In this document: one piece after another, positions 6,953-15,416 of the stretch | Layout: each line of letters opens with the position of its first letter | Position numbering within the stretch: position 1 is the first letter of the stretch | Assembly: GCF_003999975.1 (NCBI RefSeq) | Contig: NZ_RJAC01000006.1 | Location: 310,001-374,000 of the forward strand | From: Actinoplanes solisilvae | GTDB lineage: Bacteria > Actinomycetota > Actinomycetes > Mycobacteriales > Micromonosporaceae | Direction of reading: 5' to 3' | DNA: 64,000 nt | Program-made: the position numbers and the translations under genes | Notes under the pieces: generated by a model | Seen by the model: only the letters and a program-made list of their open reading frames with translations | Database searches by the model: none | Told to the model about the DNA's origin: nothing

Positions 6953-9621
6953 GCCTCGAACTGCGCGGCCGCTGGCGGGAGCGTGCGACCCTCGACAGCC
7001 TGCTGAGAGCGGTCAAGGAGGGCCACAGCCGCGTCCTGGTGCTGCGCGGCGAGGCCGGTGTGGGCAAGACCGCCCTCCTCGACCACCTGATCGAGCGGGC
7101 CGCCCCCGCCCGGGTGGTGCGGGCCGCCGGCGTTGAGCCCGAGACCGAGATCGCCTATTCGGCCCTGCAATACCTGTGCGCCCCGCTGTTCCCCTTCCTC
7201 GACCGCCTGCCCGACGTGCAGCGCGACGCCGTGAGGACGGCTTTCGGCCTGAGCGACGGCGCTCCGCCCGAGCCGTTGACGCTGGGCATGGCCGTCCTGG
7301 GCCTGTTCGCCGAGGCGGCCACCGACACGCCGCTGGTCTGCGTGGTCGACGACGTGCAATGGCTCGACCGCATGTCCGGCCTGATCCTCACGTTCGTGGC
7401 TCGCCGCCTGCACGCCGAGTCGGTGGCGCTGCTTTTGGCCGAGCGGACCCCCACCAGCGGCCGGCTCCTCGACGGCCTTCCCGAAATGCTCGTCGAGGGA
7501 CTGCCCGACCCCGACGCCCGCGCCCTCCTCGACTCCGCTCTCCCCGGTCCGGTCGATGCCCGCGTACGGGATCGGATCGTCGCCGAGACCGGCGGCAACC
7601 CGCTGGCCCTGTTGGAGCTGCCGCGCGGCCTCACCGCGGCCGAACTGGCCTTCGGCTTCAGCGGGTACGACACCGCCCCGCTGGCCGGCCGGGTCGAGCT
7701 CGGTTTCCAGCGCCGCATAGCCGCCCTCCCCGACGACACCCGCAAACTGCTGCTGGCCGCCGCCGTGGAACCCGTCGGCGACGTCCCCCTCCTTTGGCGG
7801 GCCCTGGCCCTGCTCGACGTGGGTCCGGGCGCGGCGGCTCCGGCCGAGTCCGACGGCCTGATCGAGCTGGGCGCCCGTGTCCGTTTCCGCCATCCCCTCG
7901 TACGCTCGGCCGTGTGGCGCTCGGCCGAGCTGGTGCGCCTGCGCGAGGTCCACGCCGCGCTGGCCGAGGTGACCGACCCCGGCCGCGATCCCGACCGCCG
8001 GGCCTGGCATCGTGCCCACGCCGCCGTCGGCCCCGACGAGCAGGTCGCCGCCGAACTCGAGCGGTCGGCCGGCCGCGCCCAGGCCCGGGGCGGTCGTTCG
8101 GCGGCCGCGTCCTTCCTGGAGCGTTCGGCCGCCCTGACCCCCGACCCCGAGCAGCGGGCCGCCCGCACCCTGGCCGCCGCCCGTGCCCGGCTGAACGCGG
8201 GCTCGCCCAGCCTGGTTCCCGGCCTGCTGGCCGTGGCCGAGCTCGGCCCGCTCGATCCTTTGCAGCGCGCCGATGCGGCCCGGCTGCGCGCGAAGGCGTC
8301 GTTCATGCTCAACCCCGGTCGCGGGATCGGCCGGCCGCTGCTCACCGCGGCTTCCCGCCTGGCGCCGCTGGACGTCACCGCGGCCCGCGACACCTACCTG
8401 GCCGCCCTGGGCGCCGCCGTCCACGCGGGACGTCTGGGCGAGCCGGGCATGCTGCGACGGGTCGCCGCGGCCGCCCGCACCGTGCCGCCCGGGGACGACG
8501 TACCCGGCCTGTTCCTCAGTGGCCTGACCGCGTGGAGCCTCGACGGTTACGCCGCCGCCGTCCCGGTGCTGCGGCAGGCCCTCGACCGGCTCACCACCGA
8601 CGACGACCTGGAGCTGCTCTGGCTGGCCGCGATGGTGGCCCTGGAGACCTACGACTTCGCCCACTGGCAGCGGCTGACGAGCCAGGCGGTGCAGTATGCG
8701 CGTCAGACCGGGGCGCTGGCGATCCTGCCGTACGCGTTGTCCTACCGGGCCGGTTCGCTCATCTTCGCGGGCCGGTTCGCCGACGCCCTCGAGCTGACCG
8801 AGGAGGCCGTGGCGGCCGGGCAGGCCACCGGCGTCGCGACCTACCTGGGCACACCCGTGATCATGACGGCCTATCGCGGTCAGGAGCAGCCCGGGCTCGC
8901 CCACGTCGCGGCAACCGAGCGGGACGCGCGCGAGCGTGGGGTGGGCCGCCTGGTCGGGGTCGCGCTCTACAGCAGGGCCGTGCTGCACAACGGCCTCGGT
9001 CAGTACGCCGCGGCGGTCGAGGCGGCCCGTCAGGCGGTCGAATATCCCGATCTCTCGATGCTGGGCTGGTCGCTGAGCGAACTGGTCGAGGCGGCGGTGC
9101 GGGCGGGCCGTCCGGAGATCGCGGCCGAGGCCCGCAACCGGCTGGCCGAGCGCACCACGATCGCCGGCACCCCGTGGGCGCTGGGGACGCAGGCCCTGGC
9201 CGACGCCCTGATCGGCGGGACCGAGGACGACTACCGGCGGGCGATCGACCTGCTGGAGCGCGACGGCCTCGGTCTGCCGGCGGCGCGCGCACGGTTGCTG
9301 TTCGGGGAGTGGCTGCGCGGACAGAGCCGCCGGGTCGAGGCGCGGCGCGAGCTACGGACGGCGTACGACAGTTTCGCCCTGATGGGAGCCGAGGCGTTCG
9401 CCGAACGGGCCGCGGCGGGCGAGACGGTCACTCGAAAGAACGAGGGTTTGACCGCGCAGGAGAGTCAGATCGCGCGGCTGGCCGTGGCGGGCCGCACGAA
9501 CGCCGAGATCGCCGGAGCGCTCTTCCTGAGCCCCCGTACGGTCGAGTGGCACCTACGGAAGGTCTTCGCGAAGCTGGGGATCGCGTCGCGGCGAGAACTC
9601 GCCCGGGCGCTCGCCGCGTGA
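6949..9621 (+). CDS. large ATP-binding LuxR-family regulator (LAL type)
   Basis: The 890-residue product has the architecture of LAL regulators: an N-terminal AAA/STAND ATPase with Walker A GEAGVGKTALL (about residues 33-43) and Walker B CVVDDVQWLD, a long helical TPR-like middle, and a C-terminal LuxR helix-turn-helix (LTAQESQIARL through SPRTVEWHLRKVF). The GTG at 6949 overlaps the hydrolase stop, implying translational coupling and a shared role; the regulator may sense a ligand made or removed by that hydrolase. Its last 69 bases overlap the convergent DedA gene. Confidence 0.92.
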   Translation: MSLELRGRWRERATLDSLLRAVKEGHSRVLVLRGEAGVGKTALLDHLIERAAPARVVRAAGVEPETEIAYSALQYLCAPLFPFLDRLPDVQRDAVRTAFGLSDGAPPEPLTLGMAVLGLFAEAATDTPLVCVVDDVQWLDRMSGLILTFVARRLHAESVALLLAERTPTSGRLLDGLPEMLVEGLPDPDARALLDSALPGPVDARVRDRIVAETGGNPLALLELPRGLTAAELAFGFSGYDTAPLAGRVELGFQRRIAALPDDTRKLLLAAAVEPVGDVPLLWRALALLDVGPGAAAPAESDGLIELGARVRFRHPLVRSAVWRSAELVRLREVHAALAEVTDPGRDPDRRAWHRAHAAVGPDEQVAAELERSAGRAQARGGRSAAASFLERSAALTPDPEQRAARTLAAARARLNAGSPSLVPGLLAVAELGPLDPLQRADAARLRAKASFMLNPGRGIGRPLLTAASRLAPLDVTAARDTYLAALGAAVHAGRLGEPGMLRRVAAAARTVPPGDDVPGLFLSGLTAWSLDGYAAAVPVLRQALDRLTTDDDLELLWLAAMVALETYDFAHWQRLTSQAVQYARQTGALAILPYALSYRAGSLIFAGRFADALELTEEAVAAGQATGVATYLGTPVIMTAYRGQEQPGLAHVAATERDARERGVGRLVGVALYSRAVLHNGLGQYAAAVEAARQAVEYPDLSMLGWSLSELVEAAVRAGRPEIAAEARNRLAERTTIAGTPWALGTQALADALIGGTEDDYRRAIDLLERDGLGLPAARARLLFGEWLRGQSRRVEARRELRTAYDSFALMGAEAFAERAAAGETVTRKNEGLTAQESQIARLAVAGRTNAEIAGALFLSPRTVEWHLRKVFAKLGIASRRELARALAA

Positions 9622-10203
9622 GTCCGGGACAGAAGCGGCAGCTCGGGCTTCACGCCGTTTCGTGATCCACGAGACCGTCTGGTTGATGATCAGGATCAGC
9701 AGGACGGCCGCGACCACGCCCTCCCACGGCTCGGGAAAGATCGAGCCCCCGGCGACGCCGATGCCCGCGTAGACGCCCGCCCACAGCCCGCAGGCCGGGG
9801 CGTTGGCGACCACGAACGTACGCCAGGGCATGCCGAGAAAGGCCGCGGCCAGCAGCACCGGAACGCGTCCGCCGGGAATGAGACGGGAGACCAGCAGCAC
9901 CGGGATCTGTTTGCGGGACAGCTTCTCCTTGACCGCGGCCAGGTGCTCCTCGTCGCGCAGCCAGCGCAGCCGCTTGGCCAGCTTCTCGCCACCGAGGCGG
10001 CACATCGCGTACATGACCAGATCACCCACGTACGCCCCGGCCGCGCCGAACGCGATGACCAGCACGATGGTCAGCGGGTGATGCTCGTGGAAGGCCAGCG
10101 CGGCCGCGCCGCTGACCGCCGCGCCGGTCGGGACGATGGGGATGATGGCGCCGAAAGCCACAATGCCGAAGAGCCCGGCCAAGCTGCCGAGGGTGGCGGT
10201 CAC
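9553..10203 (-). CDS. DedA-family membrane protein
   Basis: The 216-residue protein has four to five membrane segments and DedA/SNARE-associated features: the GAxxGDLVMY region near the N terminus and the RLIPGGRVPVLLAAAFLGMPWRTF block (arginine and glycine pattern typical of DedA). DedA proteins act in lipid transport across the membrane. The GTG at 10203 overlaps the upstream hydrolase stop by 4 bases, so it is the second gene of a pair. Its 3' end overlaps the LuxR gene by 69 bases on the opposite strand. A longer N-terminal extension is rejected because it would lie inside the hydrolase gene. Confidence 0.85.
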   Translation of the reverse strand: MTATLGSLAGLFGIVAFGAIIPIVPTGAAVSGAAALAFHEHHPLTIVLVIAFGAAGAYVGDLVMYAMCRLGGEKLAKRLRWLRDEEHLAAVKEKLSRKQIPVLLVSRLIPGGRVPVLLAAAFLGMPWRTFVVANAPACGLWAGVYAGIGVAGGSIFPEPWEGVVAAVLLILIINQTVSWITKRREARAAASVPDSRGERPGEFSPRRDPQLREDLP

Positions 10204-10976
10204 GCGGGACGCCCGATCGTCAGCGTTTCGCCCTGCGCCAGCACGCGCACCTGGGAATCGGGGGCCTTCTGCAGCGCGAAGCGGGCGAATTCCGAACCCG
10301 GGTCGCGGAACATGTGGGAACGCACCCGGCCCATGCCGATCGGCCACAGCGTGCCGTAGTGGACCGGGACGGCCCAGCTCGCCTTGCTGCGGCGCAGGGC
10401 CTCGGCGCCGTCGGCCGCGTCGAGGTGGAACTCGGAGCCGAGCGTGGGACCCCAGCCGCCGACCGGGATCAGGGCCAGGTCGAGCGGGGCCAGGTCGTTC
10501 ATTTCGTCGAACAGCCCGGTGTCACCGGCGAACCACGTGCGGGCGTCGCCCTCGATGACGAAGCCGATGGCGAGGGCGCGGTCGCGCGACCACGGGCCGC
10601 GGTTGCCGTCGTGGGCGGCGGGCACGGCGTGGATCCGTACGGAACCCACGGTTGTCTCGTCGCCGGGCGCGAGCTCGATCGTGCGGGCGACCGCGGCCGG
10701 GCCGAGCGACTTGGCCACGAACGCCTTGGCGCCGCGCGGCACGATCAGCTGCGGACCGTCGCCGATCTTGCGCAGCGAGGAGACGTGGAAGTGATCGGCG
10801 TGCAGGTGGGACAGCAGGATCGCGTCGGGCGTGCCGGGCAGCACGGGCGTGGGACCACCCATGCGCTTGAGGTGGGCGATGCGGTCGGTGAGCACCGGGT
10901 CGGTCAGCAGTGACGTGCCGGAGTCGGCGATCCACACGGTGCTGTGGCCCCACCAGGTGACCGATGTCGAACTCAC
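10200..10976 (-). CDS. MBL-fold metal-dependent hydrolase (UlaG-like)
   Basis: The roughly 258-residue metallo-beta-lactamase-fold protein has the zinc motif SHLHADHFH (HxHxDH), a downstream AAHDGNRG histidine, WFAGDTGLF aspartate and a final VHYGT histidine. The WWGHSTVWI opening is typical of the UlaG/YtnP-like branch. It is cytoplasmic; the substrate is unknown. The start could be GTG at 10976 or 10985. It is the first gene of the pair with DedA and diverges from the lipid kinase operon. Confidence 0.85.
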   Translation of the reverse strand: MSSTSVTWWGHSTVWIADSGTSLLTDPVLTDRIAHLKRMGGPTPVLPGTPDAILLSHLHADHFHVSSLRKIGDGPQLIVPRGAKAFVAKSLGPAAVARTIELAPGDETTVGSVRIHAVPAAHDGNRGPWSRDRALAIGFVIEGDARTWFAGDTGLFDEMNDLAPLDLALIPVGGWGPTLGSEFHLDAADGAEALRRSKASWAVPVHYGTLWPIGMGRVRSHMFRDPGSEFARFALQKAPDSQVRVLAQGETLTIGRPA

Positions 10977-11039
10977 GCCGTTCACGGTACAGAAGCCGGT
11001 GGAGTTTCGGCCGGTCCCCACCTTGGGCACACTGTGCGC

Positions 11040-12005
11040 GTGACCGGACCCCGCAGCGCGATCGTCGTGAATCCCACCAAGGTGCCCGACATGGATCATC
11101 TTCGCCGGATCATCGGCGAAGGACTCGCGAAGGCCGGCTGGCCCGAGCCGTCCTGGTACGAGACCACCCCCGACGACCCCGGCAAGGGCCAGGCCGAGCA
11201 GGCCGTACGCGACGGGGCCGAACTCGTGTTCGCCTGTGGCGGCGACGGCACCGTGATGGCCGTCGTCACCGCCCTGGCCGGCTCCGACGTGACCATGGCC
11301 GTGCTCCCGGCCGGCACCGGTAACCTGCTCGCGGCCAACCTGGGCCTGGGCACCGACCCCGCGACCGGTGTCGAGGTGGCGCTCGAGGGCGGCCGCCGCC
11401 GCATCGACGTGGGCGTCTGCGACGGCCGTTGCTTCGTCGTGATGGCCGGCATGGGCTTCGACGCGCAGATGCTGGCCGGCACGTCCGAGCAGGCCAAGAA
11501 GCGCATCGGCTGGCTGGCCTACGTGGGCGGCGCGGTCAAGCACCTGCGCGATCGCCCGATGCGGGCCCGGATCGTGCTCGACGACCGGCCGCCGATGCCG
11601 CGCAGGCCGCGTACGGTCATCGTCGGCAACGTCGGCCGTCTGCAGGGCGGGGTGCGGCTGCTCACCGAGGCCGACCCGGCCGACGGGCAGCTCGACGTGG
11701 CGATCCTGAGCCCGAACAACCTGGCCCACTGGGCGTCGCTGGCCTGGGGTGTGGTGCGCCGCCGCGACCGGGTGCCGCTGATGGAGACCTACACCGCCTC
11801 CAAGATCAAGATCCTGGCCCGGGGTACGCAACCACGGCAGCTCGACGGCGACCTCATCGAGCCCGGCCGCAGCCTGGAGATCCACGTGAAGCCGCGGGCG
11901 CTGCTGCTCAGTGTGCCCCGCCCGGCCGGAGACCCCGATCTGGCGTACGACGTGAGCACCGCGGCCGAGGCCGCCGAACAGATCCGAGAGGCGGCCCGTG
12001 AGTAG
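11040..12005 (+). CDS. diacylglycerol/lipid kinase
   Basis: The 321-residue product has the diacylglycerol kinase catalytic motif: a nucleotide-binding AIVVNPTK start, CGGDGTVMAV (GGDGT) and PAGTGNLLAANLG. It should phosphorylate a lipid such as diacylglycerol at the membrane face. The GTG at 11040 is used (GTG at 11034 is also possible); no clear ribosome site is seen, so it may be leaderless. It opens a four-gene operon with YihY, PAP2 and EEP proteins, each overlapping or nearly touching the next. Confidence 0.88.
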   Translation: MTGPRSAIVVNPTKVPDMDHLRRIIGEGLAKAGWPEPSWYETTPDDPGKGQAEQAVRDGAELVFACGGDGTVMAVVTALAGSDVTMAVLPAGTGNLLAANLGLGTDPATGVEVALEGGRRRIDVGVCDGRCFVVMAGMGFDAQMLAGTSEQAKKRIGWLAYVGGAVKHLRDRPMRARIVLDDRPPMPRRPRTVIVGNVGRLQGGVRLLTEADPADGQLDVAILSPNNLAHWASLAWGVVRRRDRVPLMETYTASKIKILARGTQPRQLDGDLIEPGRSLEIHVKPRALLLSVPRPAGDPDLAYDVSTAAEAAEQIREAARE

Positions 12006-12975
12006 CACCGAGCCCGTGCCGCAGACCCGCGACATGAGCGGGGACGAGCTATCGGCCGACGATGCTCTGCTCGCGATCCGGCACTACGGCCGCTGGCCTC
12101 TGGTGCGCGACGCGTTCATCCGGTTCCGCTACGGCGACGGCTTCAGTCACGCGCGCGCCTTCGCCTTCCAGCTCTGCCTGGCGATCGTCCCGTTCCTGAT
12201 CGCCCTCTCCGGCCTCGCCGCCGACCTGGGCGCCGAGGAGGGTGGCCGGGTCGTGGCCGAGACGATCCTGGGTCTCACCCCGGGCGCGAGCGATCCGCTG
12301 GTCAGCGAGCTGCTCGAGGACACCGAGCACGCCAGCGACGCCGGTGAGGTCGCGCTGACCCTGGGCCTGATCACCGGTCTGCTCGCCCTGACCACGGCCG
12401 TGTCGCAGATCGAGCGGGGCGCGAACCGCATCTACGGCGTCGAGCGCGACCGCCCGGCGGTGTTGAAGTATGCGCGGGCCACGATCCTGGCCGGGGTCGC
12501 CGGGCTGCCCGCGCTCTTCGGCTTCCTGCTGCTGGTGGCCGGGCGGCCGTTCGGCGACGCGGCCCAGCAACACTGGGACTGGCCGGGCGAGCTGCGCGTG
12601 ACCTGGGACTTCGTGCGCTGGCCGCTGAGCCTCGTGCTGATCGTCTTCGCCGTCGGGCTGCTCTTCAAGTACTCGCCGCGCCGCCACCAGCCGGGCCTGT
12701 CGTGGCTGCTGTTCGGCGCGGGCGTGGCGACCGTGCTGTGGTGGCTGGCGAGTCTCGCGCTGGCCGGGTACGTGCGCTTCGGCGGGGGCTTCGGGGCCAC
12801 GTACGGGCCGCTCACGGCCATCATCGCGCTGCTGCTGTGGGCCAACCTGACCGGCATCGCGCTCTTCCTCGGCCTCGCCTTCGCCGCCCAGCTCGAGGCG
12901 GCCCGGGTCGGTGCGCCCCGGCCGGCGAAGCGCGACAAGTGGGAGCCAAGTGTGCGGCCGAAGCCCTCCGGGTAA
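11998..12975 (+). CDS. YihY/BrkB-family integral membrane protein
   Basis: The 325-residue protein has about six membrane segments and YihY/virulence-factor BrkB features (FSHARAFAFQLCLAIVPFLIALSG near the N terminus, FKYSPRRHQPG in the middle). The function of the family is not settled; transport or envelope roles are proposed. The GTG at 11998 overlaps the kinase stop by 8 bases. Confidence 0.88.
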   Translation: MSSTEPVPQTRDMSGDELSADDALLAIRHYGRWPLVRDAFIRFRYGDGFSHARAFAFQLCLAIVPFLIALSGLAADLGAEEGGRVVAETILGLTPGASDPLVSELLEDTEHASDAGEVALTLGLITGLLALTTAVSQIERGANRIYGVERDRPAVLKYARATILAGVAGLPALFGFLLLVAGRPFGDAAQQHWDWPGELRVTWDFVRWPLSLVLIVFAVGLLFKYSPRRHQPGLSWLLFGAGVATVLWWLASLALAGYVRFGGGFGATYGPLTAIIALLLWANLTGIALFLGLAFAAQLEAARVGAPRPAKRDKWEPSVRPKPSG

Positions 12976-13013
12976 TGCCAGGGAACCTTCCCCGATCCCC
13001 CGAGGAGTCCGAA

Positions 13014-14480
13014 GTGTCCGACGACAACCGCGTGGTCGAGCGGGCGGGCTGGGCCCCCGTCCGGCGCTTCGCCGAGCGCAGCGTCGCCGGCCTGGCCGTG
13101 GTCGTTCTGGCCGGCCTGGCCTTCGGCACGCTGTTGCTGCTGGTGCGGGCCAACTGGAGCCCGCTGCGCGACCTGGACCAGTCGATCGCCACCGGCCTCA
13201 ACGACCTCATCGCGCCCCACGCGGCCCTGGCCAAGGCCCTGAACGTCGTCACGTCGGCCGGCGGGCGCGGTTTCCTGGTGCCGATCGTGCTCATGGTGAT
13301 CGTGCTGCTGCTGATCCGCCGCCTGCCCCGCCTGGCCCTCTACCTGGCGGTCACCGGCCTGGGCGCGGCGATCCTCGACCCGGGCCTCAAGGCGCTGGTC
13401 GGCCGGGTGCGGCCGGTGGTCGCCGAGCCGATCGGCTCCTACAGCGGCCCCAGCTTTCCCAGCGGCCACACCCTCGGGGCCACCATCGTGTACGGCATGC
13501 TCGCGCTGGTCCTGCTGTCGGCCACCCGCGGCCGCCACAAGGCGTGGATCCTCTCGGTCGCCGGGCTCGTCATCGTGGCCGTGGGCCTGAGCCGCATAGC
13601 CCTCGGCGTCCACTTCCTCTCCGACGTCCTCGCGGGCTGGCTCCTCGGCCTCGCGTGGATCAGCGTCACCGCGTACGCCTTCCGGGTCTGGCGCCGCGAA
13701 GCCGGCCACCCCACCCCTTCGGTGACCGACGGGCTCGACCCCGACGCCGCCGACGACCTCCTTCCCGCCCCCGCCGAGGAGAAGGTGCTCCCGCATCCGT
13801 GGGCCAAGGGCGCCGAGATCCTGGTCGGCTGGGTGCTGACATTCGGGGTTCTCTTCTTCGTCGGGAAAGCCGTGACCCGCTGGGAGCCGCCGTTCGACGA
13901 CGCCTTCCCGCGCTGGTTGCAGACGTTCCGCACCGACCGGCTCGACGACCTGAGCTGGCTCGCCTCCAAGGCCGGCGACACCCACGCCATCCTGCTCATC
14001 TGCCTGATCTTCTGCCCGCTCGCGCTGGCCCTGTGGCGGCAGTGGCGCCCGGTGCTGTTCATCGTGCTCACCATGGTCGGCGAACTCACCCTCTTCCTCT
14101 GCGCGGCCGCCGCGACCGGACGCGCCCGTCCCTCGGCCGAGCAGCTCGACGGTCAGATGCCGACCTCGTCGTTCCCGTCCGGCCACATCGCCGCGACCAT
14201 CTGCATCTGGGTCGCGATCGCCGTTGTGACCCTTCCCCGCGTACGGCACTGGTGGCGCTGGGCCTTCCCGGTCCTCGCCGTCGTGATGCCCCTGCTTGTC
14301 GCGTTCTCCCGCATGTACCGCGGCATGCACCACCCGACCGACGTGCTCGGCGCGACGATCCTGACCGCCTGCTGGGTCGGCGCCCTCTACCTGATCATCC
14401 GCCCCAACGCGGATCCCGCGACCGCGTCGGAGGCCGCCGTCGAGGTGCACCGGCAGGAGCAGCGGACGGTGGCCGCGTGA
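13014..14480 (+). CDS. double PAP2-domain phosphatase
   Basis: The 488-residue multi-pass protein carries two complete PAP2 (lipid phosphate phosphatase) domains in tandem. The first has KALVGRVRP, PSFPSGHT and SRIALGVHFLSD; the second has GRARPSAEQ, SSFPSGHI and SRMYRGMHHPTD. Most PAP2 proteins have one domain, so this is a fusion or internal duplication. It should remove phosphate from phosphatidic acid or prenyl diphosphates on the outer face of the membrane. GTG 13014 has an AGGAG site 6 bases upstream; an ATG at 12975, touching the YihY stop, would add 13 residues. Confidence 0.88.
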   Translation: MSDDNRVVERAGWAPVRRFAERSVAGLAVVVLAGLAFGTLLLLVRANWSPLRDLDQSIATGLNDLIAPHAALAKALNVVTSAGGRGFLVPIVLMVIVLLLIRRLPRLALYLAVTGLGAAILDPGLKALVGRVRPVVAEPIGSYSGPSFPSGHTLGATIVYGMLALVLLSATRGRHKAWILSVAGLVIVAVGLSRIALGVHFLSDVLAGWLLGLAWISVTAYAFRVWRREAGHPTPSVTDGLDPDAADDLLPAPAEEKVLPHPWAKGAEILVGWVLTFGVLFFVGKAVTRWEPPFDDAFPRWLQTFRTDRLDDLSWLASKAGDTHAILLICLIFCPLALALWRQWRPVLFIVLTMVGELTLFLCAAAATGRARPSAEQLDGQMPTSSFPSGHIAATICIWVAIAVVTLPRVRHWWRWAFPVLAVVMPLLVAFSRMYRGMHHPTDVLGATILTACWVGALYLIIRPNADPATASEAAVEVHRQEQRTVAA

Positions 14481-15235
14481 GGTTCCTGACCTGGAACATC
14501 AAGACCGGCGGGGGCGGGCGGCTCGACGCGATCACCACGGTGATCCGCCGCGAGAACCCCGACCTGCTGGCCCTGCAGGAGCTGCGCGGCTTCGATGCCG
14601 GTTCATTGGGAGAGCTGGCCGACGCCGTCGGGATGGCGCCGTTCTTGGGGCGCTCGTTCCTCGGGCAGCCGGTCGCGGTGCTTGTGCGGCCGCCCTTGCG
14701 GATCCTCGAGCGGACGGAGGTGCGCTGGCGCCTGCATCACGCCGCCGCGGCCGTCACGGTCGCCACCCCATCGGGGCCCCTTCGGGTGGTCAGCGTTCAC
14801 CTGAACCCGTTCTCGCCCTACCGCCGCATGCGCGAGGCTCGCTGGCTGGCGGCCCGCTTCCGGCCGGACCGGCTGCGTACGGTGATCGCCGGGGACCTCA
14901 ACGGGCTCGACCCCGGAACAGACCACACGGCGACCCTCGCGCCGCAGGCGGGTTTCCTGCGGGCCCGGCACCTCGCCCCGGACGGGTCGGCCGACACACG
15001 GGCCGTGGGGGCGTTCCTCGACGCCGGCTTTGTCGACCTGTGGAAGGTGGCCGGGTCGGGTTCGCCGCTGACCGTGCCGACCACCAGGGGTGGCGGGCGG
15101 GAGTTCTCGCGCATGCGTCTCGATTATGTGATGGCCTCACCGACGGTGGCCGCTTCGGACATGGTCGTCATGCGCGGCGACGAGACGGAATTCGCTTCCG
15201 ACCACTACCCCGTACGGGCGGAATTGTCCCTATAG
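14477..15235 (+). CDS. endonuclease/exonuclease/phosphatase-family protein
   Basis: The 252-residue product has the EEP fold signatures: LTWNIKTGG (Asn), LLALQELRG (Glu), VSVHLNPF (His), AGDLNGLDPG (Asp/Asn) and a final ASDHYPV (Asp-His). Family members cleave phosphodiester or phosphomonoester bonds in nucleic acids, inositol phosphates or sphingolipids; the lipid context favours a phospholipid headgroup. GTG at 14477 overlaps the PAP2 stop by 4 bases. Confidence 0.85.
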   Translation: MRFLTWNIKTGGGGRLDAITTVIRRENPDLLALQELRGFDAGSLGELADAVGMAPFLGRSFLGQPVAVLVRPPLRILERTEVRWRLHHAAAAVTVATPSGPLRVVSVHLNPFSPYRRMREARWLAARFRPDRLRTVIAGDLNGLDPGTDHTATLAPQAGFLRARHLAPDGSADTRAVGAFLDAGFVDLWKVAGSGSPLTVPTTRGGGREFSRMRLDYVMASPTVAASDMVVMRGDETEFASDHYPVRAELSL

Positions 15236-15247
15236 CCAAAGATCGAT

Positions 15248-15275
15248 TTGTTTGGAGCGGTCCACTCGCTATCAT
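15248..15275 (+). promoter_or_regulatory. predicted promoter of the caspase-EAL gene
   Basis: TTGTTT (15248-15253) and TATCAT (15270-15275) are 16 bases apart, 13 bases after the EEP stop. Transcription would begin near 15282 and give a leader of about 135 bases. Confidence 0.4.
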
Positions 15276-15281
15276 CAGCGG

Positions 15282-15416
15282 ACGCCGCATGCGGAGGCGT
15301 GAGAGTTATTCAGGGCGGTGGATACCGAGTCGTTGGCCTCCGGCTCGGTGCAGGTCAAGGTAGGCCCTGAATAACCCTCATCCAACGCGAGAGTGCTCGA
15401 AACCCGGAGGCGTTCG
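15282..15416 (+). promoter_or_regulatory. structured 5' leader with anti-Shine-Dalgarno pseudoknot
   Basis: A perfect 12-bp stem joins GTTATTCAGGGC (15305-15316) to GCCCTGAATAAC (15364-15375). Inside it a 6-bp hairpin, ACCGAG (15324-15329) with CTCGGT (15344-15349), displays GCCTCCGG (15336-15343) in its loop. That loop is the exact complement of CCGGAGGC (15404-15411), which contains the GGAGG ribosome site of the next gene. An upstream CGGAGGC (15292-15298) competes for the same loop and lies in its own small hairpin. This looks like a switchable translational control element. I do not recognise it as a named riboswitch; the 12-bp inverted repeat could instead be a protein operator. Confidence 0.6.

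Noticed and set aside
6898..8988. 696-codon minus-strand open frame
   Set aside because: Antisense to the LuxR regulator; low-complexity Gly/Gln/Arg composition.
12432..14450. 672-codon minus-strand open frame
   Set aside because: Antisense to the YihY and PAP2 genes, whose motifs are clear.
15282..15416. Known cyclic-di-GMP (GEMM) riboswitch
   Set aside because: GCCTCCGG occurs, but the conserved GEMM core sequences and three-way junction are not present.
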